Below, one piece after another: positions 1-12,900 of a DNA stretch of 64,000 nucleotides. This DNA comes from Ophthalmolycus amberensis (Eukaryota > Chordata > Actinopteri > Perciformes > Zoarcidae). The stretch is from the NCBI GenBank assembly GCA_024529925.1, contig JAFEUB010000962.1, positions 609,001 through 673,000 of the forward strand, in the 5' to 3' direction. Position 1 is the first letter of the stretch; every line of letters begins with the position of its first letter. A model generated the notes under the pieces. The model was not told where the DNA came from and made no database searches. It was given only the letters and a program-made list of their open reading frames with translations. The translations under genes were made by a program, and so were the position numbers.

Positions 1-930
1 TATGGGCAACCAACATAAGCTGAGCTAACCACGCAACATACAAACAAATACAGTGTATGCAGCCATATTTTAACTAAACATGAGCATTTGAAACATATTG
101 AGCCGATTGACAAGTGTCAAGGTGGATTATTTTGCATTTTTGTGAGTTTGGGATTTTGCTTCCTTAACAAGATAGCATTAGCGAATGCCTCAGTTGCAAA
201 TTTAGACATAACATTTCAGAAAAAATTGTCTTAATGTAAATAATCAACTGGGGAAGTTTCATGTTGATATCTATTAGTTAATGTTTTTACTCACTCACCT
301 TTAGTGTCTTCAAAATGTATATCTTTAAAAGGCCGTTTTCTCTAAATTTCTGAGCCAGAAGTCTCCACTTCAGTAGTTCTTACATACACCAAACTTTCCA
401 GTTTCATTCCTCTCTGTGTTCTGAAGGTTTTTATAGAGGGATTTGTTCATATATCATTCATAAGATGATTTATACAACATTGTATTACTAAAAACATGGA
501 AAAAATTAATTTTTTATATGGCTGATGTCAGTTGATATCTGTTAATTTTGAACCTAGCTTCATTCAATGTTCACATTTTGGTTTGCATATTTTAAAAGAC
601 AATGCATCATTTGCATATTCAAACATACATTTTCAGAAAACTTAATATAAGAAATAATTGTCTCAATGTAAGAAATCAACAGGGGAAGTTTGATGATGAT
701 ATCTATTAGTTACATGTTTTACCCTATTTAACTTGAGTGTCTACAAACTGTTTACAAACTGTACCAATTGAATTGAGGTCAAGTCAATGATTAGTGACAC
801 AGTCACTTTTTATATAAAGCCAACCATGACATGTTCATGACAGGTTGTCCTTACTGATTCAAGACAGAAGTGTCATGTACGTAGGCAGCACCATTATAAC
901 CCTCTTCCTTTGTATGGGCATTTTCAACAG
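1..930 (+). other. camk1g intron (partial) with a diverged direct repeat
   Basis: No exon of the kinase is visible in this stretch. Two diverged copies of a segment of about 100 bp lie at roughly 191-288 and 602-721. They share the core aatcaacaggggaagttt (one mismatch in the first copy) followed by gatatctattagtta. This is a local duplication or two copies of an old repeat. Confidence 0.6.
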
Positions 931-1992
931 CAAGCCTTCAACGCAGCCTCAGTAATCCACCACATGAAGAAACTACAGTCATCCCTCACTGAGCCGTCCC
1001 CCTCACACCTCATGCCCAACATCATAGTACAGGCCTCCCAGAATGACGAGGAGGCGCTGGGACCCTGCCACCATGGGGCTGATGCCCTCGACCCAAACGG
1101 GAATCTGCTTCATGCAGCCAATCATATATCCTGCAGTAGTCCTGAGTCGGGCAGATGTCTCTGTCCACCACTGAGAGCCGGTCACAGTGAGCCTGGTAAC
1201 GCCCTCACTGTTGATGGATCAAGAGAGGTCAATCACTTCCTTTCAGAGATTGACACTCCTTTCAGGCCATCGAAGAGGTGAGAGCTACCGCCCTGCTCCA
1301 GCTGCTAGAAAATCGGGCAACTTTACCAGAATTCTGAGAAAAAAGTCTATGACAATATTTCTCCATATATATTTTTTATTTCGACATAAATATGCCTATT
1401 TCATGGTGAAACTATGAGATTAATATTATCTGTAAAAAGTATTGGCAATATTTTATCTGTTGCATTTTGGAGATAAGTTATGTAAATTAGATCCTAGAAT
1501 AGAGCCTTGAGGTACCCCACAAGTGATTATTACTCTGTCTGTGTCAGAGGTATGCGATATTGAATTGCCTACAGTATAACAATTCCACAAACATTACCTT
1601 TTGGTAAAAAAACACTCATCAATCTATAGATGTAACGCCTAGCCCAGTGGTTCTGAGTGTTTATCAAGAAATATTAGAGTAAATAAAGAAGTTATATTAT
1701 TTTCATATTATTTGTATTTTTGTTAAATGCAGTGGATAATATACCTCCAGTATGAGTTGTTTTACTGTCATAGAGGTTGAATAATGTTGAAGAGAACTGT
1801 GCTGACATTATATAATTATTGTTCAAATGCTTTTCAAGTCTGTTTATATGTTGAGATATTTTGACAGTTGTATTTTGTGCGTTTATGTGTGTGTGTCTAT
1901 AATTCTGGTTGTGTGTGATGTGTCACAGCATGGATGCTGTGTCTCAGAGGAAGGACCAGCCGCTTCAGTCTGGAGTGTGTTCTGTCATGTGA
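931..1992 (+). CDS. camk1g: camk1g, last two coding exons (calcium/calmodulin-dependent protein kinase I gamma, C-terminus)
   Basis: Two exons are seen, 931-1277 (acceptor ttttcaacag, donor gtgaga) and 1929-1992 (acceptor gtgtcacag, stop TGA at 1990-1992). They join in phase 2. The first begins QAFNAASVIHHMKKL, which matches the segment just after the calmodulin-binding region of CaMKI gamma. The last ends GVCSVM, a CaaX box; the mammalian protein also ends in a CaaX box and is prenylated, which places this kinase on membranes. The kinase domain lies upstream, outside the window. The middle of the long exon is poorly conserved, as expected for this tail. camk1g lies next to lamb3 in human with the same relative orientation, which supports the call. 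The paralogue (a or b copy) cannot be decided here. Confidence 0.88.
1486..1560 (-). repeat. Decayed LINE reverse-transcriptase fragment (CR1/L2-like)
   Basis: Read on the minus strand, this part of the last camk1g intron encodes TCGVPQGSILG, the RT motif shared by L2/CR1-type LINEs; the L2 at 53833-56965 carries the same motif. The flanking codons are degraded and contain stops, so this is an old fragment. Confidence 0.65.
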
Positions 1993-3443
1993 CTAACCAG
2001 CGATGAATCTCATGCAGGTAAAGTGTCATCTCTCTCAGTCAGAATTTAGATGTTGGCTATACAAATTGCTGACTCAGACTTGCATCTAATTGATAACACA
2101 TTTTCAAAAATCTCTCTATTTTTTAGTTTGTCTCTTGAGTTGATGACGCTCACTGGCATCCCTCTGGATATGAAGGTGTTGATACATCTGCTACTCAGCT
2201 TTTTCATGTCTGCTGTGGTTCTCTGCTGCAGAACACATGTTCCATCGACAGACACACACATAAAAACATATCTGCACTATAAAAACACTTTAACATGGAA
2301 TGACTGCATATCTGTAATTAACACCACATTAAACAGGAATTCATTGATTCATATAAACTGTGTCACACAAATGACATTTATTCACTTCTATCTATTGTCA
2401 ACATGTCACTAAATACCATTAAAATGTATTTGTTTTGAATAGATTTAGGGTACATATGCAATGTGAAAGCTTTTGAATGTTTTCATCGTATTTGACTGAC
2501 ATGGCTGTACCTTGAATTCCGATGGCGTATAGGTTTTTATGAAGCTGATAAGCTTTTTAAAACTTTTTTAAGATACTGAATGTATACCGGTATTCACCAC
2601 TGGAGACTATAACCAAATCAGGGAATGTACCTTTAACTGTAGTGTTTGGACTGTTGAACCTGACTGAAGATTTTTGGACATGTATTATGGACATGTATTA
2701 TTACACCAAGATGTATTACACCAAGATGAAGGATGGTTGTTATTATTCATGAGATTAAACTTTACTTTGGCGTCATGGAGGTGGAGTCATTGACTCCCAG
2801 TGTTTTCTGTGACATATACATAAGCTGCTCTCTTGTGCTCATCAAGTGCCACAAGCTGGTGTAAAGATGCTGTCAACACTAATGATGCCATAGAGGATTC
2901 TGAGTTCACAAATGTAGTAACATATTTGTTTCTTTTTGTATTATTTTCTCAGCAAGTATGTAGTAATTACTCGTCATGCTTCTTGTGTTGAATGGATCTC
3001 CAATGAAGCTTACAAAGTATTAACAGGCTTTTATTTCAATACTGTGAATCCTGCACAAACAACGGATAAAAAACAGACAATAAATAATGTAACTTTTTTA
3101 ATTCAACCATTTTTCAGCTGTGAAAAATACAATAATTGTGGTGCAATGCAGTGGAGTGTATTGCTGCTGACAAATAAAAGTTTGTGTTTTCTCTTTGCTG
3201 TCAGAAAGTCAGAAGCTGTGGTCTTTTTCTATAATGCTTATATTGACAAAATCACGATGTCACTTGTCAAATATTGATGATATTCTATCATATATACTGT
3301 ATATATGAATGTATGTATATATGTATGTAAATATTTATATACAGTATGTATGAATGTATATATATATATATGTATATATTGGTACATTCAAAAGGTATTT
3401 ACACACATTGTGGATTTCTGATTGTAAATGTAACCGACAGCAG

Positions 3444-3463
3444 CCCCCCCCCCCCCCCCCCCC
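3444..3463 (+). repeat. Poly(C) homopolymer, 20 bp
   Basis: Twenty consecutive C in the camk1g/lamb3 spacer. Such tracts are length-unstable and can form i-motif or, on the G strand, quadruplex structures. Confidence 0.9.
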
Positions 3464-3926
3464 TTTAACTTTCAATATATTCCAGGAGTTCTTTTATGAC
3501 ATGGAGAAACAACCCAGTCACCAAAAAAGATGTTGGAATTGTACGTTTCTGCAAATCACGGGATACGTTGAATGTGGATGTTTCTGAACCAAAAATAGGT
3601 TTTAGAAATAGGTTTCTTGTCAGCACTGTATCGCGCTTGCAGAAACGCACGATGCCACCTGGTTAACATTGTGAAACATTGGTTAGGTTTAGGAAATAAA
3701 ACTACTTGGTTAAGGCTACAAAAAATATGGTTTGTGTTAAACTAATAATGTAATGTTACGTATTATTGTAACTAGCGTACATAAAAAACAACTGCCTTTA
3801 TCGTACTTTCCTACATTACATTACAAGCGTAAAGTCAAGGTTTTACTTTTGGTTTCACACAGGACACAAACATGTTTGTTCATCCACCACCCCTTCCACG
3901 CACCCTTAACAGACTTTCTCTCTTGT

Positions 3927-3978
3927 TATGTTCTATACATTATACCACGTAGTTACGTGGTATAATGTATAGAACATA
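3927..3978. repeat. Perfect inverted repeat, 25-bp arms, 2-nt loop
   Basis: Positions 3927-3951 and 3954-3978 are exact reverse complements separated by two bases (gt). No terminal features of a transposon were recognised around it. Confidence 0.9.
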
Positions 3979-4347
3979 TACTTATATAGACTTGCATATA
4001 CTTATATAGAAGATATACTTGCTCACTTGCTCTGACCAAATGCAAAAACAAACATTGACATTCAATGTATTTGCAGAAACGTACAATGCCAACTTTTTTT
4101 CCTGGAGACTGGGCTGAGAGTAGTTCCACTCTGAACCCCTCTCTCTTCAACCCCAGATTATAACTTCCTACATCTCCCACAATTCTTTGACAACTGCTGG
4201 AGAAGAGGACAGAATTCCCTCTTTAGTAAAGTGAGTAGAGTTTTCCTTCCAGTAGAAGGAGTGAATGGTGTGGGAGACTGGTATGAAGTGTTGCAGTGAC
4301 AGCAGTAGTAGACGCTGCTCTGCTCGGAGACAGCGGCTCGGGGACTT

Positions 4348-4954
4348 TCAACCTTGGCAGGTGCTGAGGTCGTTGGCTTTTCTTCGAAGTGTTTTCAAAT
4401 ATCCTCGAAGCTCATCCTCAAGTCCTTCAAGCGTTGCAGACTTTGTTTCGAACTCGTCCTTCAGCCCCCGGAGGGAATCTGCTTTACCTGGGAAAAGATC
4501 AGATAATGGAGTGAGCTGGTATTTAACAAAGACACCGATCATCCTGTCACATGACTATTGCGCCAGCTGATGTCACAAAGGTCACCTCCTCTGTGCTAAA
4601 TAAAAATTACTTTTTTTTATCATATTTGCTCAGACTGACTATCCTGACAGTATTACATGACTCAGATAATTTGTGAAGAAATCAGGTTCCTCTGCCTCCT
4701 TTTAGTGCTCCTAACAAGAAGACTTATTTATGAAATTTTCTCATTAGACAGTCAATGGAATTCATCTTGTGTGGTTTTGCTCTATTACCTTCCAGAGCCT
4801 TCATCATGTTGTCAGTGGTGTTGGCCAGAACTCCAGCATCCTTCTGCAGCTTTGCCAGTCGATCCCCCAATGGCGCCGCCACTCCACCTGACCCACTGGC
4901 TGGAGCCTCGTCTTTAAGACGATCCAGTTGCTTCTCCAAAGACAACAGGTCCTA

Positions 4955-5007
<53 letters not shown>

Positions 5008-8000
5008 TTTAAATGTCTGCCTCTATCAAGCAACTTCAATAGAGTTGAGATGAGTTGAGATGTTTGAACAAATCGTTTTCCAGGACACTTTCAGTTACTT
5101 GCAGATATTTGCAATTGAAATGTGCTGCAAAAAGGACATGACTTACTGTCCTTTATATTCAATCATAAACATAATTCACCACTTAAACGTTCAGCTATTT
5201 AAATATTTATTGTATATGTATATTCATTTACTAGTTCTTGTAACTTTACATTGCAGTATAAGACACTGAAGAATACCAATAGCTATAATCAATCTAAATT
5301 GGCTCCTTGTTAAAGTAAATGTTCATATTTCAAACTAGTACAGCAGGTCTCCCACCTTATTTGCAGCAGCTGCTTCATCATCAGCATTGTCTGCATTATC
5401 CTGAGCATCCTGGGCCAACAGGCCTCCATCCTGCAGCAGGTCTTTGAGCTCGTCCAGCTGAGGCTTCATTGGCTTTATCAGTTTTGATACATCATCCAGA
5501 GCCTTCTCAGCTGGGCTCAGCTGGTTTTTGGCCTGCATGAGGAGAACCACGACAGCTCAGTAATGCTTGGCAAGCAGCTTAAATATGAAGGAATGGACCA
5601 CTGTGTTTTCCATCGCCTGATGTATCCATGCTTCCTACCTCAGTCAGGTTGTTGTTCAAGTTGTCTATGAGATCCATGCTGTTCTGCAATTTGTCCTCCA
5701 GGTCAGAGAGGGAGCCCTCCACTGAGTTGAAGCCTGCCAGCAACCTGTTCACATCAGCTTTTACTCCCAGTGCTGTATCCCTGTGGATGTGCAGCCAGAG
5801 AAAAACATCTTTAACATAATTTGGACCTTTATCATCACTACAGAGACATAACAGATTTGTCATCGTCAAGAGGAGAGAAAGGCTGACGGAGCGCACCATA
5901 CACCTCCAAAAAAAACATAAACTCAAAGTCTATTCCTGATAATAAATGTCTAGAAAAATATCATATTATAAAATCTATTATAAAAAGTGTGTGAGTGTAC
6001 TGAAGAATTGAGATATATCTGTAATGCCCAGAATTATTTTACTATTCACCCTGGGATTTATAGAAACACTAGTTTTGCTACCCTGGCTGTTTCAAATGCT
6101 GTTAATGTGCAAAGCTGATAATTATCTGAGACAAACAGCATAAAGCATCAGTGACAGAAAACCGGTCCTGGAGTGTGAAGGCCCACCTTGCGTCTTGGGC
6201 CTCCTGTAGCTGTTTCCTGGCTGTGTCCAGCTGCGGCTCGGACTCCTTCAACACGGACATGCTATCTGGTAAACTTGCCGCCAGATTCTTCAGCTCCTCC
6301 AGCTTCCTCTTCAGAGCTGCCAAGCTGAGAGGCAGTTTGGCTTTCAGAATCCAGTCGCTCACCTCCTGGATGTGGGTTAGGTTGGAGGACGGGTCTGCAG
6401 ACAGAAACAGGAAAAGTTGGAGGCCAAATGGCAAAGGAACAACCATGGCGTCACTTTTTTTCTTTTTTCTTTAATTAAAAGGGACCATGTACAATTTAAA
6501 CATAAATGTCACCATTCGATGCACTGTACCAGAATGTAGCTTAAGCTAATTTGCATCTGCAGTCCCTTGGCAGGTCAACAAGGACAAGACAATAACACAG
6601 TAAAAGGAAAAGACATAATACAAAGATAAGATTCTCATGAATCCATTTAAAATCAGCCATTTTTACTGGAACCAAGTGAACCTTCCTTTCATTTATCAGT
6701 CCCCTCAGCAGAGCACCATCTTTACCTGACAGGAAATCTTTGAGCTCCTTCACAACGTCGCGCGTCTCTTTCAAGTCGTCTTCTAGCTCGTCTCTGGCCT
6801 GCTTCATCTTATTGGACAGCTTCTCTGTAGACTGTCTCACCTGGTTGGTTGTCTCCTGTGTTTGCTGGAGCTGTAAGGAATTGTTTCAGAGCTCTATTTT
6901 GTTTTTATAGTTTGAGAATACCCTGTACTGTTCTGAAAGCATAAAAAACAGGAGTCAAAAGAGATCACAGCGTGTGTGTACCTTCTCCACAGCATCTGTG
7001 ATCTTCCCTGTGAGCTTGTCCAGTCGGTCTTTCACATCCTTGGCATCAGCGTCAGCCCTCTTGCTCAGAGGCAGGGCGCCCACACACACCTCACCCTTCT
7101 CACAAGGTGGGCTTCCGTCCGGTGGACACAGATCTCCGCCCGCACACTGCAGAGGGGTGCAGGGCTCTAAGCGAACACTGCCACAGACCTGGAGAAAAAG
7201 TCACAGATGGATATTTTAAGAGGACATACACAAGCTAGGGTCCCATTTAACAAAATAATCATTAGATATCAGGGGTTGATACAATTCTCAATCATTTGCA
7301 ATAGTATCTAAATATGAACCTATCCCAACAAATTACATCCAGGAGATGTTTGTGTCTGAAACACATTTCAAAGCTGTAGTTTTCATCCTGCCACATAAGA
7401 CACTATAATCTCCCTGATAAATGATATGTTGCAGCATCAGGTCGGAGAACTGAGGCCTGGCAGTTACCTGTTTGGCAACAGGAGTGAGATTGGGTCGGGA
7501 GGCCATGCTCTGGTTCAGTTTGTCCAGGTCTCTGGTGTTGCCTGGCTGTACTTTGTTTTGGAGGTCCTTAGTATCTTCTCTAATATCAGCTGACTCCTTC
7601 AGCGGCTTTCCGCTGGCATCCACTTTCTTAGCTGCATCTGTGGACTCATCGTAGGCGTTCTTGATGGCAGATAACGATCCTGAATGAGACAGAAAAACTC
7701 AACATGAGTATATTTTATAATGACACCATTTCAGAAGGTCTCTTTGAGAAACATAGTGAAGATCTGTCCTTTACAGACATTTCCACTTCATGATAATCAC
7801 ATGCACTCTGGGGCAATAAACATGCAGTTATTTGCATGCAGAATAAATGTGTTATTAATGCACAATTTAAAAATAGTGTATTTGAATATTTCTGCATAAA
7901 TCCTTAAACGGTCTTGGAACTGCATAAATTAGATTTCACTGAAAACCTGAGACTCTTGTGGATCGAATGAGCTCATTTGTTTTCATGTGTGATTATGTTA

Positions 8001-9988
8001 TTCTGTATAAACCAACCTGTTGTGACCTCTCGGATAATCACAGCCTCATGAAACTTTATAACTACAAACTTGAAACCTGGGGCATTCAGAGGATGAACGC
8101 TGTTCTCATCAACTATGTTGACAATAAGGAGGTTTCTGAGAAGTGCTTGCCAAAAAATGCCCTTCTTGCAGAAATCTCCAAATATCAAAAGTTTTTTATA
8201 CCAAATCACAGCTTGGATTTTCTCAATGGTGCTCTTGATGAGCTCTTGATGTTTTAATGTGGTAATTTCTTATCAATTTTGAAGTGGTCAAAAGTGTAAA
8301 ATTTAGCACCAAATCTGTGTAACAAATGGTATAAGCCCCAAAATGTATGAGACATAATTGAGCTAGGTATGTCATCATACTTCCATCATAATGTTCTCAG
8401 ACCTTTTACACTCTATTGTGACGACTTGTATGGACTCTTGTTAATTTGACTTCCTGTTTTATTTTGTATTCATTTGCCCGTGTTTCCTAGATTGCTTCAT
8501 TTCCTGCCATTGTTTAGTTTTCCGCCAGTTTTGTTGCTCACCTGTGTTCCATTAGCTCATCAGACCTCCCAGTACTTAGACCCCTAGCTGTTCACTACCC
8601 ATTTGCCAGATATTCTCAGTTCGTTGCACAAGACTAGCACTCCAGCGTTTGTTTGTTCCTAGTGATTTACCTCAGCCTGTTTCTGGATTTTGATTGGAGC
8701 TTGCTTCTTTGTTTTTCCTTATTCTTAGTGAGTTCTTTAAGGTTTTTTGTATATTCCTTTTTGTATGCAGCGTCACTATTCCGCTGACTGCCTGTTTTGT
8801 CTTTTGTGACTCAAGCTCTCTGTAAACCTTTGGATTTTTGTACTTCACTTTATTCTCTTGTGATCCTTGCAACTGTGTCTTTTGTATTGTATTGGACTAT
8901 CAACATTTTAATAGAAACACAATATTAATTACAGATTTATGACATAACAATTTTACACACACTGCTGAGAAGTATCTAAAATGAATCATCAGGTTCACTT
9001 CTTTCAAACGATTTACACCACTTTAATGTGTCTTCTACTGTGGACCCGCTGTCTCCCCCTAAAGATGTGTCAGTGGGTCTCTAATGTGTGCTTGCACCAT
9101 ATTTTGTCTTATTAGAAATATATATATATTTCTAAGAAATATATATATATTTCTAATAAGACTTAAAATTTAGAGCTACTTGAGGGTGATGCTACTTGAA
9201 GGTGATGCACCAAAGTAACAGTTGCAATCAATGATCCATCACTAAAAGTCAGTGTGTAGCAGTGATTGGTGTGTTTTTCTCTCTGACCTGAATTGTTTTG
9301 ACTGACAGAGTTGTCTTTTGCATCATTCTTGGCTTTGTAGTCCAGAGTAAGGCGGTCTAGCAGAGCCTGCAGTCTGATCAGCTCTGAGTCCAGACCAGGA
9401 GCTTTCTCCAGGGGTGAAAGGTCATTGTTAATCTTGTCCACCTGGTCCCTGTGTTCAATTAGGCATCATTGAGAGAAAAAAACTCTAAATTAGCTAGTTT
9501 CCATCCAAGAATAGGGAGAAGACAATAACATTCATGAATATCAGAAAACATTTCAACGACAATGATGGGAGGCTTATGAAGATGATTAGTGTTTTTAATT
9601 TCAGCCCCTCACCTCAGCTTGTCCAGTTGGGACAGAGCATCATTGATCTGTATAGCAGCACTGGGTGGAAGGGAGATGGAGTTCTGGATCAGGGTCAGGC
9701 TGGTCTCCAGGACGCGGATGCGAGGTCCGAAGTTCCCAAGATCCCCATCACCTACAGGATGAGAAGGTAATCTGAGGGACAGTCTCTCCAGAGCGAGGCT
9801 GAGGTTCTGTCTTTGGGCGTCCAGGGTGAAGAAGCAGGAGGGACATGTCTCGCAGCCAGGGAAGGAGTCACAGTGTCCTCGATTGCAGGAGTCACAGCGA
9901 GTTCCAGTGACTCCGGGCTGACACAAACAGGCTCCCGTCTGCTTGTCACAAACTTCTGGAAGTGTTCCTTCAGCATCACAGCGGCACG
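4348..9988 (-). CDS. lamb3: lamb3 coiled-coil exons with beta knob (coding exons 13-22)
   Basis: Residues about 580 to 1167. The heptad-rich domains II and I pair with the alpha-3 and gamma-2 chains. They are split by the beta knob in coding exon 16 (7188-6982), which starts VCGSVRLEPC and holds eight cysteines. The final exon ends LSTCQG. The cysteine near the C-terminus corresponds to the one that links beta to gamma chains in other laminins. Confidence 0.92.
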
Positions 9989-12900
9989 CTGTGGAGGAAG
10001 AGACGAGAAGATGAGTAGAAAATAAATCTAAACTAGGGCCAAGAGACATTTGTAACATTAACCTGCCAACTATGGATCAACATATGACTGATACAACTTT
10101 TTTTTACACATATGTTGTCCATCCTATAGGTCACTTTTAGAATTTGCTGCATGTCCTCCCCCCTCTTTCTCTTTCTCTCTGTCCTTTTCCTGCCAATCTT
10201 CAGCTGTAATAATTACAGACTCTCTCTCTCTCTCCACCTCCATACGCTTGTATTTTGAGTCTAATTAATTTACTTAAAAAGGGAGAAAAAGGACAATTAA
10301 CAAAGTTAAAGATGAATTTGACTGAAAACTTAACATTTTCTATAGGTATCATGACTATATCGTTATCGTGACTTCTTTTGGCCACAATATAGTGAAAATA
10401 TGATATTGTGACTGCTCTACCTCCATACACACAAAGTTGTATCAAAATTGTTGAATTGTATAATAAGCAGCAAGCACAAGACACTGACCACAACAAGTAT
10501 TTATACTTAAAAAAAACCTGTAATCTTAGTGATGACATTTTAGGTTTATTTTTTCATTTATCGCTGAAATGAATGTCCAATTACCCAATTACAGTACTTA
10601 TAAAGAGGCCCACTTTAGAGTTGAATGAAATCACCATGCAGCAGACTGGGGTCATAATAGAGGTATCCTGTGAATGCAACTGGTTCAAACAGGTTTAATG
10701 AGATGTCAATAGACTGTGCTAAACTGGGATTTGTGTGTGAACCTGTGGTATTTACAAACCAGGTTCAATTGTACATACCAAATTCATAAACCACATGATA
10801 AAAATTACACAAGGTCAATTTTTCTTTAGCATGTCTGAGACAGCAAACTAAACTACGACCTCCAGTGGAGGTAAAGGTATTGCATCCCACCAATCCAACA
10901 ATAAACGGAGTAATCAGAGAGCTGACTCACATCGGCAGCCTATGAGAGGGTCTCCGTATGCGTTCTCTGGACACTCGGTACATGTCAGGCCTCCAAAGCC
11001 TGGTCTGCACTGACACTGACCTGTCACCTGGAAACATGGAAGTAACAGTTTACTTTCATCTAAGTACGTTTTTGCCTCATTCTATTTTTCGTCATTTTAA
11101 TAATCTATTCGAAGAAATTTGACTTGTCCTTGAGTAAAATATTCCAGCACGCTTTCTGGGTCGAGGTCATACCTGGTCACAGGTATCACTGTATGACCTG
11201 GTGGGGTCACAGCCGCAGGGTTGGCAGCGTCCTGACAAGGATGGTTTCCAGTAGCCTTTTGAACACACTTCACAGATCACGCCGTGGAAGTGGGAGCGAC
11301 AGGGACACTGGCCGGTAATTGGGTCACAAATATTTGACAGGGACCCGTCTGGAGAACAGGAGCACTCTGGACAGCAGGGGTAACATCAGAGTTAGGAAGA
11401 TGAACCGGACACAGACACTTCAGAGTCCACACAAGTATGCATAACTATGTTATTAATGACAGTAACAGTGGTAGTGTAGAGAAAGGTCCAGTACGGAGAC
11501 ACAGAAAGGTCTCACATTGAATTACTTGAATTTTAGGAATTAAAGGGCCAGTGTGTAGGGCGACCAAAGCAATTACAATTAACTTTCACAAACTGATAAC
11601 TCCCAGACTGGACAACGCTGTGCTAACAACCTGTCAATCACAAGGTAGCCCCGCCCTAAAGCATTCCCTGCTTTATGGTCTATTTGACTCTGACTCGACC
11701 ATAATTTACTGAATGAACATCATGCTGTATTGAAGACTTGAAACTAGAGATTGAGACCATAAACCAGGGGTCACTAATAGGTGGATCCGGATCCGGACCC
11801 AGACGCCAATGTATCTGGACCCTGGACCTACAACCAATAGATAATTGAGAATTATTACATTTTGACGGATCGCTTCTGTTTTAACCGGAGCAGCTTTTCT
11901 AGCCTTTACGGCACTCGTTCAGTGGTCCGGGAATCAAACCGACCAGTTACATGCATTGTAAATCATCCCACGGACAGTTTAACACCAGTATGTCTCATAT
12001 GTTCAGAGAACATGAGGATTATTAAAAGCTTATTAAAAAAAAAAAGATTATTAAAGATGATTAAAAATACACAAATCTTTTGACACTGACACATCTTAAG
12101 GGGGAAATAGCGGGTCCACAGTAGAAGACTGTGTGTGTGTATCTATAACAAAAAACAATCACAAGAGCCCAATATGATCAGAATCCTAACACATGAATTC
12201 ACTGTCCAACAATGATGTTAACAGAGAGGAATAGAGCTGAAACAAGTGGTTTAATTACCACAGAGAAAGTCCATGCTCACTAATGTCTCTTTTTAGAAGA
12301 TGAGAAAAATACAATGTTTTCTTGGTTGACATCACTTCTCCCTGAATGAACTGAATTTAAAGCTGCAGGGCAATTCAGTGAAATACATTTTTCTAAAATG
12401 AAGTACTTAAATACAGCCCTTATTTTACTTGAAGTGAGATAAGAACATTGATTTATTATCAGATTATGTATTATTTAAAATTCCTCCAGTTCAATTTGAA
12501 AGCTGACAATAAATATTATAGATATTATACAATTCAACTTTCTTTATTTGATTGCACAGTCAGTTGTTGACTACGTACAGACGTTAATACAACTGCTGGC
12601 TACTCCAATATATATGAAACTAAATCATAGCGCAAGTTAAACAGGACTTTTGCATGAGGAAATTCTCTCTAACTGGACCTCGTTGAATTTGAATTGAATA
12701 CCGCTGCTATAAAAGGTCCGTACACAATGTATAATTCATTCTCTGGGCTGTGTATAGAGTGCTAACATCATGACTTTCCACCGCATAAAAGTCACTATTG
12801 TTCATTATACAACGTGAACAATGGCAAATTAATTATTCTTCATGCACGGACCCATAAACTCATGTTCACAAAGTTTACCGAGGTGATAAATCAAGTGAGA

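Larger units (their letters stand above)
1993..4347. other. Tail-to-tail interval between camk1g and lamb3 (3' UTRs and spacer)
   Basis: This interval must hold both 3' UTRs. No convincing polyadenylation site was fixed for either gene. A possible lamb3 signal (AATAAA on the minus strand) is near 3030. It also contains a run of 20 C at 3444-3463, an AT microsatellite around 3295-3380 and a perfect hairpin at 3927-3978. No further gene is visible. Confidence 0.5.
7958..9162. other. lamb3 intron between coding exons 14 and 15, repeat-derived part
   Basis: The intron spans 7680-9287. It holds a probable solo LTR (8416-8953) and a perfect hairpin (9106-9162). The open frames in it have no recognisable product. 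Confidence 0.5.

Noticed and set aside
6151..6474. Plus-strand open frame of 107 codons over lamb3
   Set aside because: It is the antisense shadow of the coding exon at 6394-6187. The plus-strand frames over 3 to 20 kb are mostly of this kind.
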